Shown in pieces: positions 34,146 to 42,118 of a DNA stretch of 64,000 nt (within the stretch, counting starts at the first letter, position 1; the number at the start of each line of letters is the position of its first letter). The DNA is taken from assembly GCA_963820775.1 (NCBI GenBank), contig CAWGBF010000008.1, positions 62,001 through 126,000 on the forward strand. The letters are read 5' to 3'. Under the pieces are notes generated by a model that was given only the letters and a program-made list of their open reading frames with translations, had not been told where the DNA came from and ran no database searches. Both the position numbers and the translations under genes were made by a program. The DNA comes from Roseiarcus sp963820775. GTDB lineage: Bacteria > Pseudomonadota > Alphaproteobacteria > Rhizobiales > Beijerinckiaceae.

Positions 34146-36044
34146 TCACTCCTCCGGTAACCCGGCCTTGATCAGGGCTTCACGCATACCCGGCGGCGAA
34201 TCGATAAAACCCGACAAGTGTGCATCAAGCCACGCCGCGGAGAGTTTGGGATTCAGTTTCATCGCCTCGGCCAGCGCGGCCTTCGCCTCCGGCGCCTTGT
34301 CCGCGGCAGCGTAGAACGCTGCAAGGGCCGCATAGGACACGACCTCGCGAAACCCCAAGTCGGTGGCTTTGAGACCTTCCTGGACCGCAGCGTCGGTTCG
34401 ACGCAGCGCCAGGAGGTCTCGGCCCATATCCATGTGCCAGATTCCGATACTTGAATCGCGTGGACTGATCCTCATCGCCTGTTCGAGATGCGCCATCGAC
34501 TGCTCGTAGCGGCCGAGTAACATTTCCCCTTGCGCCATCGCCCAGTAGGCCGCGGCAAAACTGGGATCGGCGCGAAGCGACGCCTCAGCCTCGGCGATGA
34601 TCTCGTTTGCCGACGCGGCGTCATTCGGTTTCGCTCTAAACATGGTCAGGCGGGCCTTGGTATAATGCGCGGTGGCTTGGTCCGGGTCGAGCAAAAGAGC
34701 CTGGTTAGCCCGCTGCATCGCCCGGGCATACATGTCCACACTCGGGTCGGTCCAACCGAAAACATAGTCTGACGAGTCGACGTACGCGGCGCCGGCGAGA
34801 GCGTCGGCGTTGGCCGGATCGAGTTGCACCGCTTGCTCGAACAAGTTTCGAGCTTCAAAGCGATTGGCTTTCGTGAAGGATTGATTGAGAAGCGCCATGC
34901 CGCGCATCGCCAGATCGACGGCGTCGGGGTCTCTTGGCCGGTCGTGCAGGCTACGCCGGGCTTCGGCGCTCAGAAGCTCGACCTGAAGCGTGCGGGCGAG
35001 GCGCGCGACCACTTCGTCCTCAAGCTTGAACAGGTCGGCCATGCCTTCCTCGAATCGATCCGCCCAGAGATGCGCACCAGATTCCGCGTCAATGAGCTGG
35101 GCGTTGACGCGCACCCGGTTGGCGTCGCGCTGCACCGAGCCTTCAAGGACGTAGCGCACGCCGAGCTCCTTGCCGATCGCCTTGGCGTCGAGGCTCTTGC
35201 CCTTGAAGGTGAAGGCGGTGTTGCGGGCGATGACGAAACTGTTGTGGAGACGCGATAGTTCGGTAGTGAGATTCTCGGTGACGCCGTCGGCGAAGTACTC
35301 CTGGGCAGGATCGTTGGAGAGATTGGCGAAGGGCAAGACGACGATGGAAAGGCGCGCGGCTTGGGCGGGGCGGTTTGCGCCGAGGAAATACCAGGCGCCG
35401 CCCGCGATGACGATGAGCGCGACGATCCCGGCGATCAGCGGCAAGAGCGGCGAACGCTTTTTCGGCTCGGGCGGCTTCTCGGAGGGCTTAGGCTCCGTCA
35501 CAGGCTTCGCTTGGGCGGGGACGCCGACCCGCAGCGAATAGACCCGGATCGGCTCAGCGATGTTCTTGAGTTGAGTCAACCCAAGGTCGCTGACCGCAAG
35601 GTCGAGCCGGCCCTTCACCTGACGATAGGCGTCCTCGGACAGGCAGATCGCGCCTGGCTCGCAAACGCCCTCCAACCGCGCCGCGATATTGACGCCGTCG
35701 CCCATCAGATCGCCGTCGCTCTCCTCGACGACGTCGCCCAAATGAATGCCGATGCGAAACTCGATGCGCTTTTCGAGCGCCACCCCCGCGTTGCGCTCGA
35801 CCATGGCGTGCTGCACTTCGAGTGCGCAGCGCACAGCGTCGACGACGCTGCGAAACTCGATGACGCTGCCGTCGCCGGTGCGCTTGACGATGCGGCCATG
35901 GTGCACGGAGATCGTGGGATCGATCAGATCGCTGCGCAGCGCGCGCAATCGCGCCAGAATTCGATCTTCGTCCGCACCCGCCAGCCGGCTATAGCCGACC
36001 ACATCCGAGACGAGGATCGCCGCAATTTTCCGGGTCTCGCTCAT
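34146..36044 (-). CDS. Class III adenylate/guanylate cyclase with TPR repeats
   Basis: 632 residues in three parts. Residues about 5-170 are a class III cyclase domain with metal ligands Asp14 (LVSDVVGYSRL) and Asp58 (VKRTGDGSVIEF) and GDGVNIAARLEGVCEPG. A Pro/Lys-rich stretch and one membrane segment (about 200-222) follow. The rest is a FlgO/TolB-N-like domain (SIVVLPFANLSNDPAQEYFA, DGVTENLTTELSRL) and TPR helices (about 385-625). Predicted topology: cytoplasmic cyclase, outer sensor-like C-terminus. Such proteins are abundant in Bradyrhizobium relatives; the signal sensed is unknown. Confidence 0.9.
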   Translation of the reverse strand: MSETRKIAAILVSDVVGYSRLAGADEDRILARLRALRSDLIDPTISVHHGRIVKRTGDGSVIEFRSVVDAVRCALEVQHAMVERNAGVALEKRIEFRIGIHLGDVVEESDGDLMGDGVNIAARLEGVCEPGAICLSEDAYRQVKGRLDLAVSDLGLTQLKNIAEPIRVYSLRVGVPAQAKPVTEPKPSEKPPEPKKRSPLLPLIAGIVALIVIAGGAWYFLGANRPAQAARLSIVVLPFANLSNDPAQEYFADGVTENLTTELSRLHNSFVIARNTAFTFKGKSLDAKAIGKELGVRYVLEGSVQRDANRVRVNAQLIDAESGAHLWADRFEEGMADLFKLEDEVVARLARTLQVELLSAEARRSLHDRPRDPDAVDLAMRGMALLNQSFTKANRFEARNLFEQAVQLDPANADALAGAAYVDSSDYVFGWTDPSVDMYARAMQRANQALLLDPDQATAHYTKARLTMFRAKPNDAASANEIIAEAEASLRADPSFAAAYWAMAQGEMLLGRYEQSMAHLEQAMRISPRDSSIGIWHMDMGRDLLALRRTDAAVQEGLKATDLGFREVVSYAALAAFYAAADKAPEAKAALAEAMKLNPKLSAAWLDAHLSGFIDSPPGMREALIKAGLPEE

Positions 36045-36192
36045 GGCCCGCCCTCACGCGTCGTGCAGAATACCACAAGAAGGCCTCGACCCGCGCGTGA
36101 CTGTTCAAAGCGGTCGTGCCGATTGCGCGCGCTTGACCGAAATCGGTTACGCTGCAAACTTCAGACAATGAGGACGGGCGGAGGAGTTGCAC

Positions 36193-36648
36193 TTGACCAA
36201 GGGACAATGGGGTTCTCGCCGGTCTTGGGCGATTGCGCGCTGGATTCCGGCGGCCGTAGCACTCTTTGGCGTCGGCGTCCTGTCGACGCTTGCGGCCCGC
36301 GCCGAGGGATGCCCCGGGCCGACCTCGCCGATGCAACAGGTCGAACTTTATTTCGGCTTCTCCGTTAAGGGGCGCCCCTTCGTCACGGAGCAGGCGTGGT
36401 CCAGGTTTCTCGACGCGGAGGTGACGCCAAAATTTCCCGACGGACTGACCGTCTTTGACGCCCACGGACAGTGGCGTTCCAGTGACGGACGCATCTATCG
36501 CGAAGAGACTCGCGTGCTGCTTATCCTCTATAAGGCGGACGCTACGAGCCAAGAGAAGATCGAGGCTGTGCGCGACGCCTACAAGAAGCAATTCGATCAG
36601 GAGGATGCGCCCTTGCGAGTTGACACGACGGTCTGCGCAGCCTCCTGA
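36193..36648 (+). CDS. DUF3574 secreted protein
   Basis: 151 residues with an N-terminal hydrophobic signal (WAIARWIPAAVALFGVGVLS, cleavage near ARAEG). Then comes the DUF3574 core: QVELYFGFSVKGRPFVTEQA, WSRFLDAEVTPKFPDGLTVF and GQWRSSDGRIYREETRVLLI. TTG at 36193 is chosen because GGAGGAG ends 6 bases upstream; TTG at 36187 would sit too close. Function unknown. It is divergent from the cyclase gene, 148 bp away. Confidence 0.8.
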   Translation: MTKGQWGSRRSWAIARWIPAAVALFGVGVLSTLAARAEGCPGPTSPMQQVELYFGFSVKGRPFVTEQAWSRFLDAEVTPKFPDGLTVFDAHGQWRSSDGRIYREETRVLLILYKADATSQEKIEAVRDAYKKQFDQEDAPLRVDTTVCAAS

Positions 36649-37309
36649 CGCGCAGCGCGTCCCTGTCATTCCGTCCGGCGTGACGGCGGAGGCGGAGGGA
36701 AGCGGCCCAAAACGTGACCTGCGGCTAACGCAATGAGAGCCCGTCTTCGGAGCTCGCGCCGCTTCAGCTTCTGGAGGACAATAAAAAGAATCAACAAAAA
36801 CTTTTCTAAAGTAGAAACCCGTGTTATCGTCTTCCCAGTCACCGAACCAGGCCGGCGCCGCTGGCGGTGATGTGGCGCGGAGAAATGGAGCGGCGGAACG
36901 CGAGCGCGGGCTTGGCCCACAACCCACAAGGCGAGTGAAGCTGGAGAGAGCAATTTTTATTTGGAATTGCCGTAACGCATTGAAAAGCCCCGATTTGGAC
37001 GAATAAAACCAAATAAAACCAAGCAATTTTGCTTGGATTTCCTTGGTCCTGCTTGGATTTTCTTGGATTTATTTGGACCGATTTCTCCCCTAGGTTGCAT
37101 CTGCCCATCTGCGCGAGTTCGGCTGGCCGGTTGGCCAGACCTACCCTCTCCTACGGGAGAGGGTAGGGGTGAGGGTTCGCGTGAAGCGCTCCTGCACCGG
37201 GGGGCGCTTCCCTCATCCGGCGGTCCAAAGCTAGTCCGGGAGGACGGGCGTGCTTCCCGGACGACTTACAGCCCGCCATCTTCTCCCGGCGGAGAAGGGG
37301 AGGAGGGCT
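36649..37309. other. 661-bp intergenic gap with repeats
   Basis: This gap lies between the convergent DUF3574 and amidohydrolase genes. No gene is supported; the long minus-strand frames here (for example 35989-37026 and 36839-37108) run through repeat DNA. It holds repeat element A (36951-37077), a palindrome TACCCTCTCC-tac-GGGAGAGGGTA (about 37142-37165) of a type common in proteobacterial intergenic DNA, and a second GC-rich hairpin close to 37260-37300 next to the amidohydrolase stop. Confidence 0.7.
36951..37077 (-). repeat. Dispersed hairpin element, copy A
   Basis: Read on the minus strand: five 10-nt units with the pattern TCCAAGNAAA or TCCAAATAAA (37026-37077), a turn around AAGCAAAATTGCTT, then inverse units built of TTGGTTTTAT (37001-37020), and a tail starting AATCGGGGCTTTTCAATG followed by CGTTACGG and ending near CAAATAAAAATTGC. 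The central CCAAGCA/TGCTTGG stem is perfect; outer pairing is imperfect. The tail matches copies B and C at 23 of 26 core positions, although the hairpin units differ. It is in convergent intergenic DNA. Confidence 0.8.
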
Positions 37310-38476
37310 TCAGGGCGCGAGCGCGGTCTCGACCAGCTCGACCCAGTAGCTCATGCCATAGGGCAGGGCGGCGTCGTTGAAGTCATAAGCGGGGTGGTGC
37401 AGCATCGCGCTGTCGCCGTTGCCGATGAAGATGAAGGCGCCAGGGCGCGCCTCGAGCATGAAGGAAAAGTCCTCGGCCCCCATGCTCGGAGGCGTGTTCG
37501 GATCGACATGCGATTCGCCTGCGACCTTGCGGGCGACCTCGGCGGCGAAGTCGGTCTGCGCCCCATGGTTGACGGTGGGCGGATAGCCGCGCCGGTATTC
37601 GACCCGCGCTGTCGCGCCGCCGGCCGCGGCGACGCCTGCGACAATCTCGTGGGCGCGCTTTTCGACCGCGTCGCGGGTCGCCGCCTTGAGCGTGCGGACC
37701 GTTCCGTTGAGCCAGGCCGATTGCGGAATGATGTTGTTGGCCGCGCCAGCCTTGAACTGCGTGATCGAGATAACGCTCGAGTCCAACGGATCGACGTTGC
37801 GCGACGTGATGGTTTGAAGCGCGGTCACGATCTGCGCCCCCACCATCACGGGATCGATGCATTGATGCGGCATCGCTCCGTGCCCGCCCTTGCCTTCGAT
37901 CGTGATCGTGATCTCGTCCGCCGCCGCCATCAGCGGCCCCTTGCGAATGCTGAAGGCGCCAACCGGCGAGCCCGGCCAATTGTGCATGCCATAGACCTGC
38001 TCGACGCCGAATTGGTCGAGGAGGCCGTCATCGATCATCGCCATCGCGCCCGCCCCGCCTTCCTCGGCGGGCTGGAAGATGACGATGGCGGCGCCGGCGA
38101 AGTCGCGTGTCTCGGCGAGGCGCCGCGCCGCGCCGAGCAGCATGGCGGTGTGGCCGTCATGGCCGCAAGCGTGCATCTTGCCTGGGACTTTCGAGCGATA
38201 GGGGAGATTGGTCTCCTCCTCGATCGGCAGCGCATCCATGTCTGCGCGGAGACCGATTGCGCGCGCGCTCGAACCTTTGGCCCCATGGATGACGCCCACC
38301 ACGCCGGTGCGGCCAATTCCAGTTTTGACCTCGTCGCAGCCGAAGGCGCGAAGCCGGTCGGCGACAAACGCCGCGGTCCCCTCGACGTCGTACATGAGCC
38401 CGGGGTTTTGATGGATCTCACGGCGCCAGGCCTGAACGTCGGGAACGAGATCCTTGATGGCGGAGCGGATCGGCAT
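37310..38476 (-). CDS. M20D family amidohydrolase
   Basis: Metal-dependent hydrolase of N-acyl amino acids (hippurate/IAA-conjugate type). The ATG at 38476 gives 388 residues; the open frame to 38605 adds an unconserved N-terminus. Seen: AWRREIHQNPGLMYD, IGLRADMDALPIEEET, the metal site KMHACGHDGHTAMLLGA, FQPAEEGGAGAMAMID, the dimerisation domain with KGGHGAMPHQCIDPV, and GAEDFSFMLEARPGAF. The exact substrate is not readable. It follows metXW on the same strand after 71 bp. Confidence 0.9.
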   Translation of the reverse strand: MPIRSAIKDLVPDVQAWRREIHQNPGLMYDVEGTAAFVADRLRAFGCDEVKTGIGRTGVVGVIHGAKGSSARAIGLRADMDALPIEEETNLPYRSKVPGKMHACGHDGHTAMLLGAARRLAETRDFAGAAIVIFQPAEEGGAGAMAMIDDGLLDQFGVEQVYGMHNWPGSPVGAFSIRKGPLMAAADEITITIEGKGGHGAMPHQCIDPVMVGAQIVTALQTITSRNVDPLDSSVISITQFKAGAANNIIPQSAWLNGTVRTLKAATRDAVEKRAHEIVAGVAAAGGATARVEYRRGYPPTVNHGAQTDFAAEVARKVAGESHVDPNTPPSMGAEDFSFMLEARPGAFIFIGNGDSAMLHHPAYDFNDAALPYGMSYWVELVETALAP

Positions 38477-38547
38477 CGGAAGGGGGCTCCCTGCAACAGC
38501 CGACAGTTGACGGCGGAGCGACGCCGCTGTCAACGCGCAGGCATTGC

Positions 38548-39177
38548 TCAACGTTTGCGGTGCAGGAGAAAAATCGCCTGATCGCCCAACAGATTCCACG
38601 CCCATGGCGAGAAAATCCGATGCAGCGGGTGGCCCCTGAGATCAAGTGCGACGCTTTTGTCAATCGTCGCGCCGGCCTCGCGCGCCAGCGCCACGAAATC
38701 GGCGATCGTGCAGAAATGGATGTTCGGCGTGTCGTACCAGGAATGCGACAGGCCTTCCATCACCGGCATGCGGCCCAGGAAGGCGACCTGGGCCCGAATG
38801 CGCCAATGGCCGAAATTCGGCACCGAAACGATCGCCCTCCGGCCAATGCGCAGCATGTGTTCGAGCACGACGCGAGGCTGGCGCGTCGCCTGCAAAGTCT
38901 GAGAGAGGATGACATAGTCGAACGCGTCGTCCGGATAGTCGATGAGATCGGCGTCCGCGTCGCCCTGAATCACCGACAATCCCTTGGCGACACAATCGTT
39001 GACGCCGTGCTGAGAGAGCTCGATGCCCCGTCCGTCGACGTTACGCTCTTCAGCCAGGAGGCGCAGCAACGCTCCGTCGCCACAGCCGACGTCGAGCACG
39101 CGGGACTTGGGCGCGACGAGTTCCGCCACGCGCAAGAGGTCGACGCGCGGCGGGGCTGGGGGGCGAGCAAAGTTCAA
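38548..39177 (-). CDS. metW: Methionine biosynthesis protein MetW
   Basis: SAM-dependent methyltransferase-fold protein that works with MetX in homoserine acylation, probably as an activating partner. 209 residues with SRVLDVGCGDGALLRLLAEE (SAM loop), the MetW signature YVILSQTLQATRQPRVVLEH and FGHWRIRAQVAFLGRMPV, and SWYDTPNIHFCTIADF. Its start overlaps the metX stop by 4 bp. Confidence 0.95.
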   Translation of the reverse strand: MNFARPPAPPRVDLLRVAELVAPKSRVLDVGCGDGALLRLLAEERNVDGRGIELSQHGVNDCVAKGLSVIQGDADADLIDYPDDAFDYVILSQTLQATRQPRVVLEHMLRIGRRAIVSVPNFGHWRIRAQVAFLGRMPVMEGLSHSWYDTPNIHFCTIADFVALAREAGATIDKSVALDLRGHPLHRIFSPWAWNLLGDQAIFLLHRKR

Positions 39178-40346
39178 TCGACGCCCCTGGCGCGGGCGGC
39201 CGCGTCGATGAAGCCTTTCGTCGTGTCGATGAGATCGGGCACATCGAGCAGGAAGGCGTCATGCCCGCGATCGGTCTCGATCTCGACGAAGGAGACCGAG
39301 GCGCCGCCGGCGTTGAGCGCGCGCACGGTCGCTCGCGAGTCGCTGGTGGGAAACAGCCAATCGGAGGTGAAGGAGACGACGCAGAAGCGGGTGCGCGAGC
39401 CTTTGAAGGCGTTCGCCAGCGAGCCGCCATAATCCGCGGCCAGGTCGAAATAGTCCATCGCCCGCGTCATGTAGAGATACGAGTTGGGATCGAAGCGCTC
39501 GACGAAGATCGCCCCTTGGTGACGCAGGTAGGATTCCACCTGAAAATCGGCGTCGAAAGAGAAGGTGCGCGCCGCGCGGTCCTGCAGATTGCGCCCGAAC
39601 TTGCGATGCAGCGCGCTCTCGGAGAGATAGGTGATGTGGGCCGCCATGCGCGCGACGCCGAGGCCCTTGCCGGGCCTCGTGCCCTCGACCAGATAGCGCC
39701 CGCGCCGCCAATCCGGGTCCGCCATGATCGCTTGCCGGCCGACCTCGTGAAAGGCGATGTTCTGCGACGAATGGCGCGCCGCGGTGGCGATCGGCAGAGC
39801 GGCGAAGACGCGATCGGGATAGGTCGCGGCCCATTGAAGCACCTGCATCCCGCCCATCGACCCGCCGGCCACGCAAAGCAGCGTGTCGACGCCGAGATGA
39901 TCGATCAGAAGCGCCTGCGCGCGCACCATGTCGGCGATCGTCACGATCGGAAAGTCGAGGCCGTAGGGTTCGCCTGTCTCCGGATTGACGGACGCCGGGC
40001 CCGTCGAGCCCATGCAGCCGCCAAGGACATTCGAACAAATCACGAAAAACCGGTCGGTGTCGAAGGGTCGACCGGGGCCGACCATCGTCTCCCACCAGCC
40101 TGGGCGGCCGGTGACCGGGTGGGGATTGGCGACATGCTGGTCGCCGGTCAGAGCGTGACAGAGGAGAATGGCGTTGGATTTCGCCGCGTTGAGAGCGCCA
40201 TAGGTCTGGTAGGCGACGGTCAGCGGCGCCAACGCTACGCCTGAATCCATCCGCAGGGGCGAGTCGGAGTTGAGGCGCAGCGCCAGGCTATCCGGCGAAA
40301 CGGATTGCGCGACCGCTCCATTCAGAAGCGCTCCTGCGTCCCCCAC
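39174..40346 (-). CDS. metX: Homoserine O-acetyltransferase MetX
   Basis: Acylates homoserine in methionine synthesis. Alpha/beta hydrolase with nucleophile Ser in CVAGGSMGGMQVLQWA and family blocks VAYQTYGALNAAKSNAILLC, FFVICSNVLGGCMGSTGPAS and ETDRGHDAFLLD with the catalytic His. The GTG at 40346 (MGDAGALLNGA) is chosen since it gives 390 residues and the usual distance to the LRMDSGVALAP strand, with AAAGG upstream. The GTG at 40361 is also possible, but the frame start at 40502 lies inside repeat B and is not credible. It forms an operon with metW. Confidence 0.94.
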   Translation of the reverse strand: MGDAGALLNGAVAQSVSPDSLALRLNSDSPLRMDSGVALAPLTVAYQTYGALNAAKSNAILLCHALTGDQHVANPHPVTGRPGWWETMVGPGRPFDTDRFFVICSNVLGGCMGSTGPASVNPETGEPYGLDFPIVTIADMVRAQALLIDHLGVDTLLCVAGGSMGGMQVLQWAATYPDRVFAALPIATAARHSSQNIAFHEVGRQAIMADPDWRRGRYLVEGTRPGKGLGVARMAAHITYLSESALHRKFGRNLQDRAARTFSFDADFQVESYLRHQGAIFVERFDPNSYLYMTRAMDYFDLAADYGGSLANAFKGSRTRFCVVSFTSDWLFPTSDSRATVRALNAGGASVSFVEIETDRGHDAFLLDVPDLIDTTKGFIDAAARARGVD

Positions 40347-40424
40347 GATGCGCCTTTCCACATTCAACAACAGACAATGTTCGCTTTGTCGAACAGATCG
40401 TTTGTTATAGAGGAAGGAGGAAAG

Positions 40425-40595
40425 ATGCAAGCGTCCCGCGTCCGCGGCGCGAGGCCGTGGGTTCGGCCGGCCGTTCAAATAAAGGCAAATAAACGAAAGC
40501 AAACGAAAATAAACGCAAGCAAAATTGCTTTCTTTTACTATCGTTTATTTTTTGGGAATCGGGTCTTTTCAACGGGTTACGGGCGATTCAAATAA
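40425..40595 (+). CDS. Possible microprotein reading through repeat B
   Basis: A 56-residue frame starts one base after the strong Shine-Dalgarno-like run AGGAAGGAGGAAAG and ends in the conserved tail of repeat B. Its product would be strongly basic (VQIKANKRKQTKINASKIA) then aromatic and hydrophobic (FFYYRLFFG). However, copies A and C read the conserved tail in other frames, so the sequence is kept as DNA or RNA rather than as protein. It is listed because of the ribosome binding site only. Confidence 0.15.
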   Translation: MQASRVRGARPWVRPAVQIKANKRKQTKINASKIAFFYYRLFFGNRVFSTGYGRFK

Positions 40596-40602
40596 AAATT
40601 TT
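40474..40602 (+). repeat. Dispersed hairpin element, copy B
   Basis: 10-nt units AAAGGCAAAT, AAACGAAAGC, AAACGAAAAT and AAACGCAAGC lie exactly in register from 40481 to 40520. A turn at AAAATTGCTT follows, then the inverse arm (TTTTACTATCGTTTATTTTT, 40533-40552) and the tail AATCGGGTCTTTTCAACG plus GGTTACGG, ending AATAAAAATT. Left and right arms share the AAATAAACGA word in opposite orientation. It lies between metX and leuB, within the probable metX leader transcript (antisense to the orientation given). Confidence 0.8.
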
Positions 40603-40713
40603 CTCCCCCGCCGAAGCTTCGGTGCAAGAGCATCTCAGGCGCGGTTCTTAGCTCCGTTTTTCCTTCCCGGAGCCGTCCAGCAATAACGCGCGACGATCCG
40701 GCGACTACAGCAA

Positions 40714-40742
40714 TGTATAGCACGATTTCGGATTCATGTCAA
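40714..40742 (-). promoter_or_regulatory. Sigma-70-type promoter for metXW
   Basis: On the minus strand, a perfect -35 TTGACA (40742-40737), a 17-base spacer and -10 TATACA (40719-40714). It lies downstream of leuB and directs transcription toward metX, giving an untranslated leader of about 360 nt that crosses repeat B. Consensus-like -35/-10 pairs are rare in this GC-rich window, so the match is notable. Confidence 0.65.
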
Positions 40743-40788
40743 GAAATTGTGTCCCTTTCGGACGTCAATTCCCGAGACGAACTACCGG

Positions 40789-41925
40789 CTAGTTTTCTTC
40801 GTCCGTGAGGCTTTCAGAAGCTTGTTCCGCCAGCTCCTTGACGATGGCGTCGCCCATTTCGCTTGTCGATACAGTCGCACCCTGTTCGCCGCGGATGTCG
40901 GCGGTTCGGAACCCGGCGGCGAGCACGCCGGCGATGGCCGCGTCGAGCCGGTCGGCGGCGCCATGGAGTCCGAAGGAATAGCGCAACGCCATGCCGAACG
41001 ACCCGATCATCGCGATCGGATTGGCGATTCCCTTGCCGGCTATGTCAGGCGCCGATCCGTGCACCGGCTCATAGAGGGCCTTGCGCCGGCCGCTCTTCGG
41101 GTCGGCGTCGCCGAGCGAGGCGGACGGCAGCATGCCAAGCGAGCCGGTCAACATCGCCGCGACATCGGACAGCATGTCGCCGAACAAATTGTCGGTGACA
41201 ATGACGTCGAATTGCTTGGGCCAACGGACCAGCTGCATGCCGAGAGCGTCGGCGAGCTGGTGCTCGAGCTTGACGTCGGAAAACTCGCGTTTGTGCAGAG
41301 CGGTCATCACCTCGTTCCACAGAACGCCGGACTTCATCACATTGCGCTTCTCGGCTGAGGTGACCTTGTTTCCTCGGTTGCGCGCCAACTCGAAGGCGGT
41401 GCGGCCGATCCGCTCGATTTCGTAGGTGTCATAGACCTGGGTGTCGATTGCGCGCCGCTGACCGTTGCCAAGGTCCGTGATCGACTTCGGCTCGCCAAAA
41501 TAGACGCCGCCGGTAAGCTCGCGCACGATCATGATGTCGAGACCCTCGACAATTTCGGGTTTGAGCGACGACGACGAAGCGAGCGCGGGATAACAGATCG
41601 CCGGCCGCAAATTGGCGTAAAGGCCGAGCTCCTTGCGCAGACGCAAAAGGCCCGCTTCGGGGCGAACGTCATAGGGAACGCCGTCCCATTTTGGGCCGCC
41701 GACCGCCGCCAGGAAGATCGCCTCGGCCGCCTGCGCGAGATCCATGTCAGCGTCGCTGATCGCCTTCCCATGCCTGTCATAGGCGCCGCCGCCGACCAAG
41801 CCTTTCTCGATCTCGAATTTGGCGACCCCCTCGCTGTTGAAATGATCGATAATCTTCTCGAGTTCGGCCATAACTTCGGGGCCGATGCCGTCGCCAGGAA
41901 AGAGCAGGAGCTTGAAAGTCGCCAT
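40789..41925 (-). CDS. leuB: 3-Isopropylmalate dehydrogenase
   Basis: Oxidative decarboxylation of 3-isopropylmalate in leucine synthesis. 378 residues with the N-terminal LLLFPGDGIGPEVMAELEKI, the substrate arginine region LLRLRKELGLYANLRPA, RELTGGVYFGEPK, and the metal-binding VTDNLFGDMLSDVAAMLTGS plus EPVHGSAPDIAGKGIANP. Normal length. The other leu genes are not in the window. It is divergent from holA. Confidence 0.96.
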   Translation of the reverse strand: MATFKLLLFPGDGIGPEVMAELEKIIDHFNSEGVAKFEIEKGLVGGGAYDRHGKAISDADMDLAQAAEAIFLAAVGGPKWDGVPYDVRPEAGLLRLRKELGLYANLRPAICYPALASSSSLKPEIVEGLDIMIVRELTGGVYFGEPKSITDLGNGQRRAIDTQVYDTYEIERIGRTAFELARNRGNKVTSAEKRNVMKSGVLWNEVMTALHKREFSDVKLEHQLADALGMQLVRWPKQFDVIVTDNLFGDMLSDVAAMLTGSLGMLPSASLGDADPKSGRRKALYEPVHGSAPDIAGKGIANPIAMIGSFGMALRYSFGLHGAADRLDAAIAGVLAAGFRTADIRGEQGATVSTSEMGDAIVKELAEQASESLTDEEN

Positions 41926-42026
41926 GTTCCGTCACGTTATGCCAGGGGAAAGCGAGGTCGTGTGCTAGACGATTTCAGACGGGCGCGAAAGCCCGGCTTG
42001 GACGCAATCCGGCGCGGAATCTCGTC

Positions 42027-42046
42027 ATTCCCGCGCACGCGGGAAT
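42027..42046. repeat. Palindromic intergenic repeat
   Basis: ATTCCCGCG-ca-CGCGGGAAT is a perfect 9-bp-arm palindrome inside the leuB/holA divergent gap. Sequences of the CGTCATTCCCGCG...CGCGGGAATC type are common small intergenic repeats in proteobacteria. It could form a stem-loop in the holA or leuB leader. Confidence 0.6.
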
Positions 42047-42118
42047 CTAGAGCCTCGGCAAAGGCTTGCGGAATGCCCGCTTTCGCGAACATCCGCTGTA
42101 GCGGTTGAGGGCGACCCT

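Larger units (their letters stand above)
40347..40788. other. 442-bp gap upstream of metX with promoter and repeat B
   Basis: From left to right: a TGTTCG-ctttgt-CGAACA hairpin (40379-40396); a purine run AGGAAGGAGGAAAG (40411-40424) directly before an ATG on the plus strand; repeat element B (40474-40602); a CCGAAGCTTCGG palindrome (about 40611-40622); a GCTCCG/CGGAGC hairpin near 40650-40673; and a minus-strand promoter (40714-40742). No SAM-II-like riboswitch core could be matched. Confidence 0.65.

Noticed and set aside
35361..36368. Long plus-strand open frame opposite the adenylate cyclase
   Set aside because: It mirrors the cyclase gene on the other strand, has no ribosome binding site or family motifs, and reflects high GC content only.
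35989..37026. 345-codon minus-strand frame upstream of the cyclase
   Set aside because: It runs antisense to DUF3574 and through repeat A, with no coherent protein features.
40346..40720. SAM-II-type riboswitch upstream of metX
   Set aside because: The GC-rich conserved core and pseudoknot sequence expected for this class were not found in the leader; only simple hairpins and repeat B are present.
42027..42046. Operator for leuB or holA
   Set aside because: The palindrome belongs to a common class of intergenic repeats and is not positioned over a recognisable promoter.
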